From Clostridiaceae bacterium (lineage in GTDB: Bacteria > Bacillota > Clostridia > Saccharofermentanales > DTU023), in the NCBI GenBank assembly GCA_012511185.1, contig JAAZGN010000116.1:1-9560 (forward strand): a stretch of 9,560 nucleotides of DNA. Reading direction: 5' to 3'. This document shows, in pieces, positions 1-7,565 of this stretch (positions are counted from its first letter, which is position 1; each line of letters starts with the position of its first letter). Position numbers and translations under genes: made by a program. The notes beneath the pieces were generated by a model. That model saw only the letters and a list, made by a program, of their open reading frames with translations, searched no databases and was not told where the DNA came from.

Positions 1-792
1 ATGATGCGGGTCCGCGCCTTCACCCAGGATGATGCTCACCTTTTCATGACACCCGGCCAGATGGCGGATGAAATCAGCGGGATTGTCCGCCTGATCGACG
101 ACCTTTACCGGGGCTTCGGTTTCCAGTTCCGGGTCGAGCTGTCGACCAGGCCGGAAAATGCCATGGGCGCCATCGAAGACTGGAACCGGGCTGAAGAGGT
201 ATTGAAGAATGTTCTCGACGATCTTGGCGCCGCCTATACCATCAATGAAGGCGATGGCGCCTTTTACGGACCCAAGATCGACTTTCACATCCGTGAAGCC
301 ATCGGCCGCAGCTGGCAGTGCGGAACCGTTCAGCTCGACTTCCAGATGCCCCAGCGCTTTGAACTCGAATACACGGGTTCCGACGGTGAAAAGCACCGTC
401 CCATCGTCGTCCACCGCGTCGCCTACGGAGCCCTGGAACGTTTCATGGCCATCCTGATTGAACACTTCGCGGGCAAATTCCCCTTCTGGCTGTCTCCGGA
501 TCAGGTCCGGGTCCTGACCATCTCGCAACATAACACCGACTACGCCAAAGCCGTCGTATCGCGATTAAAGGATCAAGGCCTGCGGGTCGAGCTTGACGCA
601 CGCGATGAGAAGATCGGCTACAAGATCCGGGAGGCTCAGCTGGCCAAGGTACCCTACATGCTGGTGGTCGGTGACAAGGAAGCGGAAAAAGGCGCGGTTT
701 CGGTACGAAGCCGCGATGAAGGAAATCTCGGATCCCTTTCCCTGGACGCCTTCATCGGCAAAGCCCGGGAAGAGAACCAATCGGGTCCGTAA
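1..792 (+). CDS. thrS: Threonyl-tRNA synthetase, C-terminal part (5' end outside window)
   Basis: Cytoplasmic class II aminoacyl-tRNA synthetase that charges tRNA-Thr. Only about the last 263 residues of a usual ~640 are here; the ATG at base 1 is an internal Met within motif 2 (MRVRAFTQDDAH), not the start. The QDDAH aspartate and histidine (residues 11 and 13) match the threonine-recognising Asp383 and zinc ligand His385 of the E. coli enzyme. The motif 3 region VVHRVAYGALERF (from about 136) supplies the second zinc histidine, at position 138. GAFYGPKIDFHI and SWQCGTVQLDFQMP are diagnostic of ThrRS. An anticodon-binding domain follows from about 165 to the end, with DEKIGYKIREAQLAKVPYMLVVGDKE. 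The third zinc ligand, the cysteine of the NCPMH motif, and the editing domain lie upstream of the window. The gene ends with TAA just before a terminator. Identification is secure. Confidence 0.97.
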   Translation: MMRVRAFTQDDAHLFMTPGQMADEISGIVRLIDDLYRGFGFQFRVELSTRPENAMGAIEDWNRAEEVLKNVLDDLGAAYTINEGDGAFYGPKIDFHIREAIGRSWQCGTVQLDFQMPQRFELEYTGSDGEKHRPIVVHRVAYGALERFMAILIEHFAGKFPFWLSPDQVRVLTISQHNTDYAKAVVSRLKDQGLRVELDARDEKIGYKIREAQLAKVPYMLVVGDKEAEKGAVSVRSRDEGNLGSLSLDAFIGKAREENQSGP

Positions 793-814
793 AAAAACAG
801 AAAACCCGTGTTAT

Positions 815-850
815 AAGTGCCGGCTGTCTTTACAACCGGCACTTTCTTTA
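815..850 (+). terminator. Intrinsic terminator of thrS
   Basis: A 9-bp perfect stem, AAGTGCCGG (815-823) with CCGGCACTT (836-844), is extended by three inner pairs (825-827 with 832-834) across one mismatch, with a CTTT loop. It is followed on the + strand by TTTCTTTA. On the - strand the stem is followed by a looser T-containing stretch and a run of seven T (complement of 791-797), so it may also work for transcripts entering from the other side. The T tract contains the stop codon of deoD. Confidence 0.8.
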
Positions 851-1567
851 TTCCGGCGCGATCTCGAGCGCAAGCTCCATCATCTGGCGGTAGCCCTCCT
901 GGCGCGCCTCCGGTGAGTCGGATTCACCGGTCAGGATATGGTCGCTGACCGTAAACATGCCAAGCGCGCGCTTGCCGAACTGCCGAGCCTTCATGTAAAG
1001 CCCTGCTGATTCCATCTCGGCGCACAGTGCCCCGAACTGCATCAGGTTTTGGAAGACTTGATCCGGCAACGCGGTGTAAAACTGGTCGGAACTCAAAACA
1101 GTCCCTGCATGCACACGGATGCCTTTCTCTTTTGCTTTCGCATAGGCTTGGATCAGCAGATCAAAGTCGGGTGTCGGACAAAACTCGTAAGGCCCGAACA
1201 AACCATGGTTGATCTTCGAGTCCGTATTGGCGGCGGTCGCAAGAACCAGATCATGCAGCTTGATCTCCGGCTGCATGGCACCGGTACTGCCGATGCGGAT
1301 GATGGTATCCACTTCATAAAAGGCATAGAGCTCGTGGATGTAGATCATGGAGGATGGAATCCCCATCCCTGACCCCATCACAGATACACGCTTCCCCTTG
1401 TAGAAGCCTGTATAACCCAGCATGCCCCGTACCTGGTTGAAACATACGGGCATCTCGAGGTAGGTCTGTGCGACAAATTGGGCCCGGAGCGGGTCACCCG
1501 GCATCAGGACGGTCTTGGCAATTTCATCAGGACTTTTTGCTTCAATGTGGGGGGTTGGAATACTCAT
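848..1567 (-). CDS. deoD: Purine nucleoside phosphorylase, DeoD type
   Basis: Cytoplasmic enzyme of purine salvage that splits purine (deoxy)ribonucleosides with phosphate into free base and (deoxy)ribose-1-phosphate. With the start at 1567 it has 239 residues, the usual hexameric DeoD size. Visible family residues are TPHIEAK (H7, reaching the neighbouring active site), MPGDPLRA (G24, R28), R47, RIGSTG (R91, S94) for phosphate, EMES (E184-M185-E186) for ribose, and the base-acting pair D209 (VSDH) and R222. All correspond to E. coli DeoD positions with a 3-5 residue offset. The open frame extends 20 codons further upstream, but the start chosen has an AAAGGA ribosome site 6-8 bases before it and begins the conserved N-terminus. 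It is transcribed alone, convergent with thrS and divergent from the DUF3810 gene. Nothing is odd in the sequence. Confidence 0.95.
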   Translation of the reverse strand: MSIPTPHIEAKSPDEIAKTVLMPGDPLRAQFVAQTYLEMPVCFNQVRGMLGYTGFYKGKRVSVMGSGMGIPSSMIYIHELYAFYEVDTIIRIGSTGAMQPEIKLHDLVLATAANTDSKINHGLFGPYEFCPTPDFDLLIQAYAKAKEKGIRVHAGTVLSSDQFYTALPDQVFQNLMQFGALCAEMESAGLYMKARQFGKRALGMFTVSDHILTGESDSPEARQEGYRQMMELALEIAPE

Positions 1568-1622
1568 GTCGGTTCCTTTCCGCTGAAGAGGATCAATCGG
1601 CGCCCTGTAAAGCACCATCCCA

Positions 1623-1631
1623 ATCATAGCA
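1623..1631 (-). promoter_or_regulatory. Possible extended -10 promoter for deoD
   Basis: On the - strand, TGCTATGAT matches the extended -10 form TG-N-TATAAT with one mismatch in the hexamer. No good -35 is seen 16-18 bases further upstream, which extended -10 promoters can tolerate. The start of transcription would lie about 50 bases before the deoD ATG. This is pattern matching only. Confidence 0.35.
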
Positions 1632-1705
1632 GAAAGCCACGTTCCGACGCCCTCTTGCTACCGGGATGTGAGAGAATAAGAAGATCTGCAGTAAAGGTGA
1701 CAAAA

Positions 1706-2872
1706 ATGAAGGACAAAACTAAGCATAACAAGACAGCAGGATTCCGCCCGCCCCTTTTTGGCGCCTCGATCTTCCTGGCTCTCGCTGCCCTGGTCGCGTT
1801 CAGCCTGGTCATCTTCCGTGAAATCGCCTTCCGCAAGCCGGCTGTAGCCGAATACTACACGACCCGTATCTTCTCTCCACTCGCCTCTGTCTGGGCCTGG
1901 CCCTTCAGCCAGTTTTCCTTTTCGTTAACCGAGCTCCTGGTGGTCATCGGGACACCCGTCCTTCTCCTGCTTCTGATCCTGGGAGTTGTCCGCCTCTTCA
2001 CAAATCGTGCCTGCCGCCTTCGCCGTTTGCTGCGATCCGCGCTTGTGATTCTCGGCACTATTTGCATCCTGCTCTCCCTCTTTTTGGTCTTTCACGGCTT
2101 GAATTACGCCCGTCCGCCTCTCGCCGCCAAACTTGACCTCCCTTTGCGGGAACATTCGGTTGATGAACTGGAAGAAGCGGTGCGCCAATTGGCGAGGGCC
2201 GCCGTCCAGGCGCGCCAGGGCTTGCCTGAATCAAACGATGGCACCGTTGACATCGGCCCGTTGAACTCCGTTTGGAAGGCCGCCTTTGACGGCTGGGATC
2301 AAGCGGCAGCCCGCTGGCCCGCCCTCGGAAGCCCTGTCCGCGCACGGCCAAAAGGCGTGTTGCTTTCCCATTACTGGTCCTACACCCATATCGTGGGTCT
2401 CTACATGCCGTTTTTTATCGAGCCCAATGTCAACATCGACCAGCCTGCCTTCATGATCGCATCAACGACCGCTCACGAAATCTCACACTCCCGCGGTTTC
2501 GCAAGTGAGGGTGACAGCGATTTTGCGGCCTTTTTAAGCTGTGTCTGCCATCCCGACCCTGTCTGGCGCTATTCAGGCTTGATCAGCGCCTGGAAAAGCG
2601 CTGCCCACAGACTGTGGGAGGAAGATCGCGACCGGTGGAGCGCGGCCTACAGGGAAGAACTGTCACCCGCCATCATCCGCGACCTGCAGGCCGAATCACT
2701 TTACTGGGAAGCCTTTGAAACGCCGGTCGCCGATTTCTCGGAGCAGGTCAATGATGCCTACCTCAAAGCAAACAATGAGGGAGATGGCGTAAAAAGCTAC
2801 GGCGCCGTTGTCGACCTGCTCTTGGCTTGGCTTGATACAACCGATGCGGAACTCATTTTTTCGCAACCATAA
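1706..2872 (+). CDS. DUF3810 family membrane protein with HExxH zinc-protease motif
   Basis: A 388-residue protein resembling the DUF3810 family, whose biochemical role is unknown to me. Three hydrophobic segments are visible (about 18-38, 74-98 and 110-130), the last ending in the family-like GLNYARPPL at 131-139. A soluble C-terminal part follows. It holds TTAHEISHSRGFASEGDSDF: H257-E258-x-x-H261 with a possible third ligand at E268, the layout of a gluzincin-type zinc site. The topology would put this part on one side of the membrane after the third span. The open frame runs up to 1478, overlapping deoD, but the ATG at 1706 has AAGGTGA 6 bases upstream and begins the basic leader typical before a first membrane span. 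Family members usually have E-A-N after the zinc motif, whereas here it is D-S-D, so catalytic competence is uncertain. It stands before, but probably not in, the acyltransferase operon. Confidence 0.8.
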   Translation: MKDKTKHNKTAGFRPPLFGASIFLALAALVAFSLVIFREIAFRKPAVAEYYTTRIFSPLASVWAWPFSQFSFSLTELLVVIGTPVLLLLLILGVVRLFTNRACRLRRLLRSALVILGTICILLSLFLVFHGLNYARPPLAAKLDLPLREHSVDELEEAVRQLARAAVQARQGLPESNDGTVDIGPLNSVWKAAFDGWDQAAARWPALGSPVRARPKGVLLSHYWSYTHIVGLYMPFFIEPNVNIDQPAFMIASTTAHEISHSRGFASEGDSDFAAFLSCVCHPDPVWRYSGLISAWKSAAHRLWEEDRDRWSAAYREELSPAIIRDLQAESLYWEAFETPVADFSEQVNDAYLKANNEGDGVKSYGAVVDLLLAWLDTTDAELIFSQP

Positions 2873-2890
2873 CAAGCTCTTTCAGCTATC

Positions 2891-2918
2891 TTGACATTCC
2901 GCGAAGGGGGAATAAAAT
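2891..2918 (+). promoter_or_regulatory. Sigma-70-type promoter for the acyltransferase operon
   Basis: TTGACA (2891-2896, perfect -35) and TAAAAT (2913-2918, five of six for -10) are separated by 16 bases. They lie in the 64-base gap between the DUF3810 stop and the MBOAT start. Transcription would begin near 2925, leaving a leader of only about 12 bases with a weak AAGAGA ribosome site at 2925-2930. No terminator for the DUF3810 gene is seen in this gap, so readthrough from it is also possible. Confidence 0.5.
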
Positions 2919-2936
2919 AAGGCAAAGAGATAAGCC

Positions 2937-4352
2937 ATGGTATTTTCATCTTTAATCTTCTTATATGTCTTTCTGCCCGTCTGCCTGGTCGCTGCCTGGC
3001 TGACAAGCCGGGTCCGTACTCAAAATGCCTTCCTGCTCCTGGCCTCTTTGTTTTTTTACGCCTGGGGGGAACCTGTCTACGTCATCCTGCTCATTCTTAC
3101 TACTTTCATCATCTGGTTGTGCGGGATCTTCGTGGGACGGGCACGGTCGCAGGGCGTCCGCAAAGGCTGGCTGGTCACTGCCATAGTCATGGCCCTGGCC
3201 AGTCTCGTCTATTTCAAGTACACGGGGTTCCTGGTCGAAATCCTCAATATCCTCCCCTTCTTTCATTTTGAGCCGCCTTCGATCTCGCTTCCGGTCGGTA
3301 TCTCTTTTTACACCTTCCAGGCATTGACCTATATCATCGACCTCTACCGGGGCGAGATCAAAATCCAACGTTCCTACGCCCGCTTTCTGCTCTACGTCTC
3401 CTTGTTCCCCCAGCTGATTGCCGGCCCCATTGTCCGCTACATTGATATTGAGAAGGACCTTTACCATCGCAGGATCACGCTCGATGGGATGTCGGCAGGG
3501 ATCTGCCGCTTTCTCGGAGGACTGGCCAAGAAGGTCCTGATCGCCAACTACGCCAGTGAAATCGTCGAACTCTGCCTCGAGTCGGGGCACTTCGCCCAAG
3601 TCAGTTCCGCAACGGCCATCCTCGGAATCATTGCCTTTTGCATCCAAATCTATTTTGACTTTTCGGGTTACTCCGACATGGCCATTGGCCTGGGTCTCCT
3701 GTTCGGCTTCCGTTTTATGGAGAATTTCAGATACCCCTATATCGCCTCGACCATTACGGATTTCTGGCGCCGCTGGCACATCTCGCTCAGCACCTTCTTT
3801 CGCGACTACCTCTACATCCCGCTGGGCGGCAATAAACGCCACCGGTTACGCAACACTTTCGTGGTCTGGTTTTTGACCGGCCTCTGGCACGGAGCCAGTG
3901 TCAACTTTATTCTTTGGGGCCTTTATTACTTTGTGCTCCTGACCCTGGAGCGGGTTCTCATCCTGCCCCGGCAAGAGAAAATTCCCCGTGTGCTCGGCCA
4001 CCTGTGGACCATGCTGGCAGTTCTGGTGGGCTGGAGTCTTTTCTATTTCACAAAAACAGCGGATTTTCTGACTTTCTGGGGCAGAATCGTCTCGCCGGGC
4101 CTTGCCGGTTTTGTCGATCTTGAGGCAAAAATCCTTTGGAAACAGCACCTCTTCTTTATCCTGGTGGCTACGGTCTTCTCGACACCCCTCCTGCCTTGGA
4201 TCCGGCAAAGATTCAAGGAGCCCTTACGACAGCTGGAAAATTCCCCTGTCGGCGGTGTTTTGCAGACCGCCGACGTGCTCTTGTTGCTTCTTATTTCCAC
4301 GGCTTCCCTGGTCGCGTCCAGCTATAATCCTTTTTTGTATTTCCGCTTTTAG
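2937..4352 (+). CDS. MBOAT-family O-acyltransferase (AlgI/DltB-like)
   Basis: A 471-residue polytopic membrane protein of the membrane-bound O-acyltransferase family, which passes acyl groups across the membrane to an extracellular carrier or polymer. It starts with MVFSSLIFLY, the classical N-terminus of AlgI-like proteins. The central conserved block reads QIYFDFSGYSDMAIG (from 237) and FWRRWHISLSTFFRDYLYIPLGG (276-298, H281). GLWHGASVNFILWG (315-328) contains H318, the presumed catalytic histidine. The end, SYNPFLYFRF, is typical. The length fits the family (about 460-520). It is followed after 17 bases by its DHHW/AlgX-like partner. Alginate acetylation, D-alanylation of teichoic acid and other exopolysaccharide acylation all use this fold. 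Without polymer genes nearby the acceptor cannot be named, and the DltA/DltC genes of the D-alanyl pathway are absent here. Confidence 0.93.
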   Translation: MVFSSLIFLYVFLPVCLVAAWLTSRVRTQNAFLLLASLFFYAWGEPVYVILLILTTFIIWLCGIFVGRARSQGVRKGWLVTAIVMALASLVYFKYTGFLVEILNILPFFHFEPPSISLPVGISFYTFQALTYIIDLYRGEIKIQRSYARFLLYVSLFPQLIAGPIVRYIDIEKDLYHRRITLDGMSAGICRFLGGLAKKVLIANYASEIVELCLESGHFAQVSSATAILGIIAFCIQIYFDFSGYSDMAIGLGLLFGFRFMENFRYPYIASTITDFWRRWHISLSTFFRDYLYIPLGGNKRHRLRNTFVVWFLTGLWHGASVNFILWGLYYFVLLTLERVLILPRQEKIPRVLGHLWTMLAVLVGWSLFYFTKTADFLTFWGRIVSPGLAGFVDLEAKILWKQHLFFILVATVFSTPLLPWIRQRFKEPLRQLENSPVGGVLQTADVLLLLLISTASLVASSYNPFLYFRF

Positions 4353-4369
4353 AACTTTCAGGTGAGCAC

Positions 4370-5707
4370 ATGAAAACCCGGCAATCCAACCAATCCGCCC
4401 TCGTCGTCACTTTTCTGGTCGCTCTTCTTGTCATAGGCGTCTTACATCTGATTGCGCCTGAACAGGACCTTTCCGAGGACGAGGCGCGTACCCTGGCCCG
4501 CTTCCCCACCCTCTCGTACAACGATGCGCGAACGGGAAAGCAGGCGGCCAATATCGAAAAATGGTACAACGACCAGTTTCCCTTTCGCGAGGCCTTCATC
4601 CGTGCTGGCAAAAACTGGCGCAACATCGCCTACCCTAATCTCAACGCGGACGGGATGGCCATTTACCCTATGCCCGATGAAGAAGGCAGCCTGGTTCCGC
4701 AGGAAACCCTGCCGGCTGAGGTCACCGACCCTGTCACAACTCCGGCCGGGGAGGGAACGGAGAGAACCGACCCTTTGCCGACGCAAGCTGACGAGCCGCC
4801 TCCCCTCGAGCCGGCAGAAGATGTTGTGTCCATGAAGACACTACTGATTGTTAATAAACGGGCTATGGAGTATTATTACGGCAATGAGCAAAGACTACAG
4901 GCCTACGGGAAGCGTCTCAACCAGCTCCATGAGAAACTGGGCAGCAGCAGGCAACTCTACAGTTTGATCGCGCCAACGGCAATCGAACTGTACGCGCCCG
5001 ATGAATACCACTCCGACTATTCTTCGCAGAAGCGTTGCATTGGCATCGTCAACGAGGTGCTCGATCCCTCCATTCACCGCGTCAATGCCTACGATCAGCT
5101 CCTCTTCCACCGCGACCAGTATATCTACTACCGGACCGACCATCACTGGACAGGACTTGGCGCCTATTACGCCTACGTCGCCTTCTGTGAATCAGCCGGC
5201 TTCCAGGCTACGAAGCTGGAGGCGATGGAGCACTACCAGATTGAGGGCAACTACCTGGGTTCGCTCTACCGCGTTTCAAAAAGCGCGGTTCTGAAAAACA
5301 ATCCTGACACCACAGAAGGCTGGAAACCTATTGCAGATTACACGGCCACGGCCTGGGATGACAGCGAGATGACGGTCACTTATAAAATCCGTCTGAATGA
5401 CGAAAGAATTAAGGGCAGTAACAGCTATCTCAACTTCTCCGGCGGCGACCGGGCCCTTCTGAAAATTGAAACAGACCATCAGTCCGGCCGCAAAATCCTG
5501 GTCATCAAGGATTCTTTCGGCAATGCCTTTGTCCCCTACCTCGTCAACCATTTCGACGAAATATACGTGATTGATCCACGTTTTTACGTGCGCGATGTGT
5601 ATACACTGGTGGAGGAAAACAAAATCACCGATGTGCTGGTGATGAACTATATGTTCGGCACGTCCAACGCGACCTGGCTTGCTGGATTTGACCTGATCAC
5701 AAAATAA
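4370..5707 (+). CDS. DHHW/AlgX-like extracytoplasmic acyltransferase partner
   Basis: A 445-residue protein of the DHHW family, related to AlgJ/AlgX and the SGNH fold. Residues 10-30 form one hydrophobic segment, an uncleaved signal anchor that places the rest outside the membrane. Conserved points are the N-terminal block EDEARTLARFP with EKWYNDQFPFREAFI (37-77), RTDHHW (255-260; D257 and H259 the expected catalytic pair) and ILVIKDSFGNAF (376-387; S382 the likely nucleophile). The end has DVLVMNYMFG. The likely job is to take the acyl group delivered by the MBOAT protein 17 bases upstream and attach it to a surface polymer. The ribosome site AGGTGAG lies 3-4 bases before the start. Residues about 101-152 are a proline-, glutamate- and threonine-rich stretch of low complexity, apparently a flexible insertion. 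The family call is firm, but the substrate is unknown. Confidence 0.9.
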   Translation: MKTRQSNQSALVVTFLVALLVIGVLHLIAPEQDLSEDEARTLARFPTLSYNDARTGKQAANIEKWYNDQFPFREAFIRAGKNWRNIAYPNLNADGMAIYPMPDEEGSLVPQETLPAEVTDPVTTPAGEGTERTDPLPTQADEPPPLEPAEDVVSMKTLLIVNKRAMEYYYGNEQRLQAYGKRLNQLHEKLGSSRQLYSLIAPTAIELYAPDEYHSDYSSQKRCIGIVNEVLDPSIHRVNAYDQLLFHRDQYIYYRTDHHWTGLGAYYAYVAFCESAGFQATKLEAMEHYQIEGNYLGSLYRVSKSAVLKNNPDTTEGWKPIADYTATAWDDSEMTVTYKIRLNDERIKGSNSYLNFSGGDRALLKIETDHQSGRKILVIKDSFGNAFVPYLVNHFDEIYVIDPRFYVRDVYTLVEENKITDVLVMNYMFGTSNATWLAGFDLITK

Positions 5708-5737
5708 ACAGCCGCGTGATAAACTGTTCGAAACGGT

Positions 5738-5744
5738 AAAGGAG
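5738..5744 (+). promoter_or_regulatory. Ribosome binding site AAAGGAG
   Basis: A near-perfect Shine-Dalgarno sequence 7 bases before the ATG at 5752. It settles the start of the DUF6935-like gene. Confidence 0.75.
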
Positions 5745-5751
5745 TTTAACC

Positions 5752-6243
5752 ATGACCATTACTTTTCCGGTGCTGCCAACAAACTGCGAGGAGTTCGTAA
5801 CTGTGGCGCAGGACATGATGAAAAAACCTGAGGGTACAGCTGCCCTCCTTATTGTCGCGCTCAAGCTTTATATCGATGACCGGGAAACTGGCCTGGAGGT
5901 CCTGAACTTTCTTCACGGGCCGCACCCCCTGTCAGTCCGCGACCAGCAGTTCATCCGCGACCGCATGATGGATAAGCCCTACCTGCCTGACTCTTACTTT
6001 GCGGGCGCCCGGCCGGACAACAACTACACGCCTGATCAGCCCCTGACCATTGAAGTGCAGCCTGATCCAGTCCCAGCCGAAAGCAAGGAGTTCAAAAAGG
6101 TCCGCCTGATGTCGTCGGGAGCTGACAGCCCGCGCCTTGTCACCCTGAGACGCAAGGCATCCGGTGATGTCTGGTTTTTGTGGGATTACCCCGCCATCGT
6201 GACGGGTATCCGGATTCCTGCCAAAGAAGATCCCTGGGCATGA
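5752..6243 (+). CDS. Conserved hypothetical protein, DUF6935-like
   Basis: A 163-residue soluble protein without signal peptide or membrane span. From memory it resembles a family labelled DUF6935 found mainly in Clostridia; the function is unknown. A helical N-terminal half (GTAALLIVALKLYIDDRETGLEVLNFL-like, about 28-54, amphipathic) leads into a motif-rich second half: KPYLPDSYF (75-83), NNYTP (90-94), SSGADSPR (121-128), WFLWDY (141-146) and the end GIRIPAKEDPWA. The proline/tryptophan-rich C-terminus looks like a compact beta domain. It lies 44 bases after the DHHW gene, on the same strand and before a shared terminator, so it is probably co-transcribed with the acyltransferase pair. That alone does not show it acts with them. 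Confidence 0.72.
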   Translation: MTITFPVLPTNCEEFVTVAQDMMKKPEGTAALLIVALKLYIDDRETGLEVLNFLHGPHPLSVRDQQFIRDRMMDKPYLPDSYFAGARPDNNYTPDQPLTIEVQPDPVPAESKEFKKVRLMSSGADSPRLVTLRRKASGDVWFLWDYPAIVTGIRIPAKEDPWA

Positions 6244-6267
6244 GCCGGCCCGAGGAATCATGCGATC

Positions 6268-6294
6268 AACCGCCTGCGGGCGGTTTATCTTTTA
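6268..6294 (+). terminator. Intrinsic terminator of the acyltransferase operon
   Basis: AACCGCC (6268-6274) pairs with GGCGGTT (6279-6285) around a TGCG loop, followed by TATCTTTT. The 3' arm's last base and the following bases form the stop codon of the convergent malic enzyme gene. The T tract is broken by A and C, so strength is moderate. Confidence 0.65.
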
Positions 6295-7472
6295 ATCCGC
6301 GCGACACCCGATGCAAGGGCCGCGTCAAAAACGGCCCGGGCGACAATCTCTTTCAAACGCGGATCCGTGGGCTCTGGCAAAATTTTTTCTGAAGAGAGAT
6401 CCCCGCCATCCGCCATTCCGGCTAAAGCCATGGCCGCTGCCCGTTTCATGGCATCATTGATATCGGATGCCCTGGCATCAAAGGTTCCCCGGAAAATCGC
6501 GGGGAAGGCAAGAACATTGTTGATCTGGTTGGGGTAGTCAGACCGCCCGGTGGCGACGATGGCTGCGCCAGCTGCCTTTGCCTCGTCCGGATCAATCTCG
6601 GGGTCGGGGTTGGCGTAGGCGAGGATGACAGGATTCCGGTCCATGGTACGGACCATGTGTGCAGTGATGACATCCGGGCCTGACTGACCGATGAAGACGT
6701 CAGCGCCCTGCAGGGCGTCGGCCATGGTACCTTTCACCCCTCTTTTATTGGTCACGGCGGCCATCTGCGCCTTCTCCCGGTTCATCCCCGCCCGCCCCGG
6801 ATAAAGGGGCCCCTGCCGATCGCAGATGACCAGATCCTCTGCCCCCGCCTCCATGAGCAGGCGGGCGACCGCGATGGACGCGGCACCGGCCCCGCTGAAT
6901 ACCAAACGCGCCTGCTCTAAAGTTCTGGCCGTCAACTTCAACGCATTGACCAGGGCGGCAAGCACCACAACTGCCGTGCCGTGCTGATCGTCGTGGAATA
7001 CAGGGATATCACAGACAGCCTTCAGTTTCCTTTCAATCTCAAAACAGCGCGGCGCCGCGATATCCTCCAGATTGATCCCGCCAAAACTGCCTGCCAGCAA
7101 GGCGATGGTCCGGACGATCTCGTCCGTATCCTTCGACCGGATGCAAAGAGGAAAGGCATCCACACCGCCAAAAGCTTTGAACAAGACGCACTTCCCTTCC
7201 ATAACCGGCATGGCGGCCTCGGGGCCGATGTCTCCCAGGCCGAGGACGGCAGACCCGTCCGTTACGACCAGGCAAAGGTTCCAACGGCGTGTCAGGTCAT
7301 AAGACATCATGGGGTCCGCCGCGATCGCAAGACAGGGCGCGGCAACCCCCGGCGTGTAGGCAATTGACAGCTTCTCCTTTGATCCGACGCTGACCCTGGG
7401 CGTCACTTCAATTTTCCCCCGCCAACTGGCATGCGCTTCCATGGATTTGGTATCGTAACGGTGTTTTGTCAT
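6285..7472 (-). CDS. NAD(P)-dependent malic enzyme (malate to pyruvate and CO2)
   Basis: Cytoplasmic oxidative decarboxylase of L-malate, requiring a divalent metal and giving pyruvate, CO2 and NAD(P)H. At 395 residues it is the short bacterial form. Visible are IAYTPGVA (Y39, general acid), MEGKCVLFKAFGG (K94, general base), NLEDIAAPRCFEIE (E136/D137, metal), VFHDDQHGTA (D161/D162, metal), the Rossmann motif SGAGAAS (193-199), ANPDPEI (288-293) and SDYPNQINNVLAFP (311-324). An aspartate (D218 in ICDRQG) at the end of the second Rossmann strand would lean towards NAD, but cofactor preference cannot be settled by eye. An ATG 9 codons upstream (7499) has its AAGGA-like site touching the start codon. 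The ATG at 7472 has GAGGGG 8 bases before it and is preferred. It is divergent from the peroxiredoxin gene and could supply reducing power, which is inference. Confidence 0.93.
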   Translation of the reverse strand: MTKHRYDTKSMEAHASWRGKIEVTPRVSVGSKEKLSIAYTPGVAAPCLAIAADPMMSYDLTRRWNLCLVVTDGSAVLGLGDIGPEAAMPVMEGKCVLFKAFGGVDAFPLCIRSKDTDEIVRTIALLAGSFGGINLEDIAAPRCFEIERKLKAVCDIPVFHDDQHGTAVVVLAALVNALKLTARTLEQARLVFSGAGAASIAVARLLMEAGAEDLVICDRQGPLYPGRAGMNREKAQMAAVTNKRGVKGTMADALQGADVFIGQSGPDVITAHMVRTMDRNPVILAYANPDPEIDPDEAKAAGAAIVATGRSDYPNQINNVLAFPAIFRGTFDARASDINDAMKRAAAMALAGMADGGDLSSEKILPEPTDPRLKEIVARAVFDAALASGVARIKR

Positions 7473-7556
7473 GGCCCTGTCCCCTCTTCTTGTGTTCATT
7501 TCCTTCGTCTGTTTTGATTGCGCTGGAAGACATGCTCATGGTAGCATAGGCGGTGT

Positions 7557-7562
7557 TAAAAT
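7557..7562 (+). promoter_or_regulatory. Candidate -10 box of the peroxiredoxin-perR operon
   Basis: TAAAAT (five of six to TATAAT) lies just before the palindrome, which would then cover the transcription start near 7569, an ideal place for repression. No convincing -35 hexamer is seen 16-18 bases upstream; TGCTCA at 7533-7538 has three matches with an 18-base spacer. Confidence 0.35.
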
Positions 7563-7565
7563 AAC

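Noticed and set aside
40..54. Loss of a zinc-ligand cysteine in ThrRS (FMTP where FCTP is common)
   Set aside because: By counting from the E. coli numbering, the zinc cysteine belongs to the NCPMH motif upstream of the window. The residue here is not a ligand; the two histidine ligands that fall in the window are present.
1655..1682. TTGCTA/TAAGAA as a promoter for the DUF3810 gene
   Set aside because: The -10 has only three matches, so it is not above chance.
1478..1705. N-terminal extension of the DUF3810 gene
   Set aside because: It overlaps deoD, has no hydrophobic or family-like character and lacks a ribosome site. The ATG at 1706 has a good one.
2961..3842. Long open frame on the - strand opposite the MBOAT gene (293 residues)
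   Set aside because: Its composition is charged and low in family-like motifs, it lies wholly within a clearly real gene, and no ribosome site or homology is evident. It is a shadow frame.
7473..7499. Malic enzyme start nine codons upstream (ATG at 7499)
   Set aside because: The AAGGA-like sequence directly touches that ATG, too close for use, while 7472 has a properly spaced GAGGGG.
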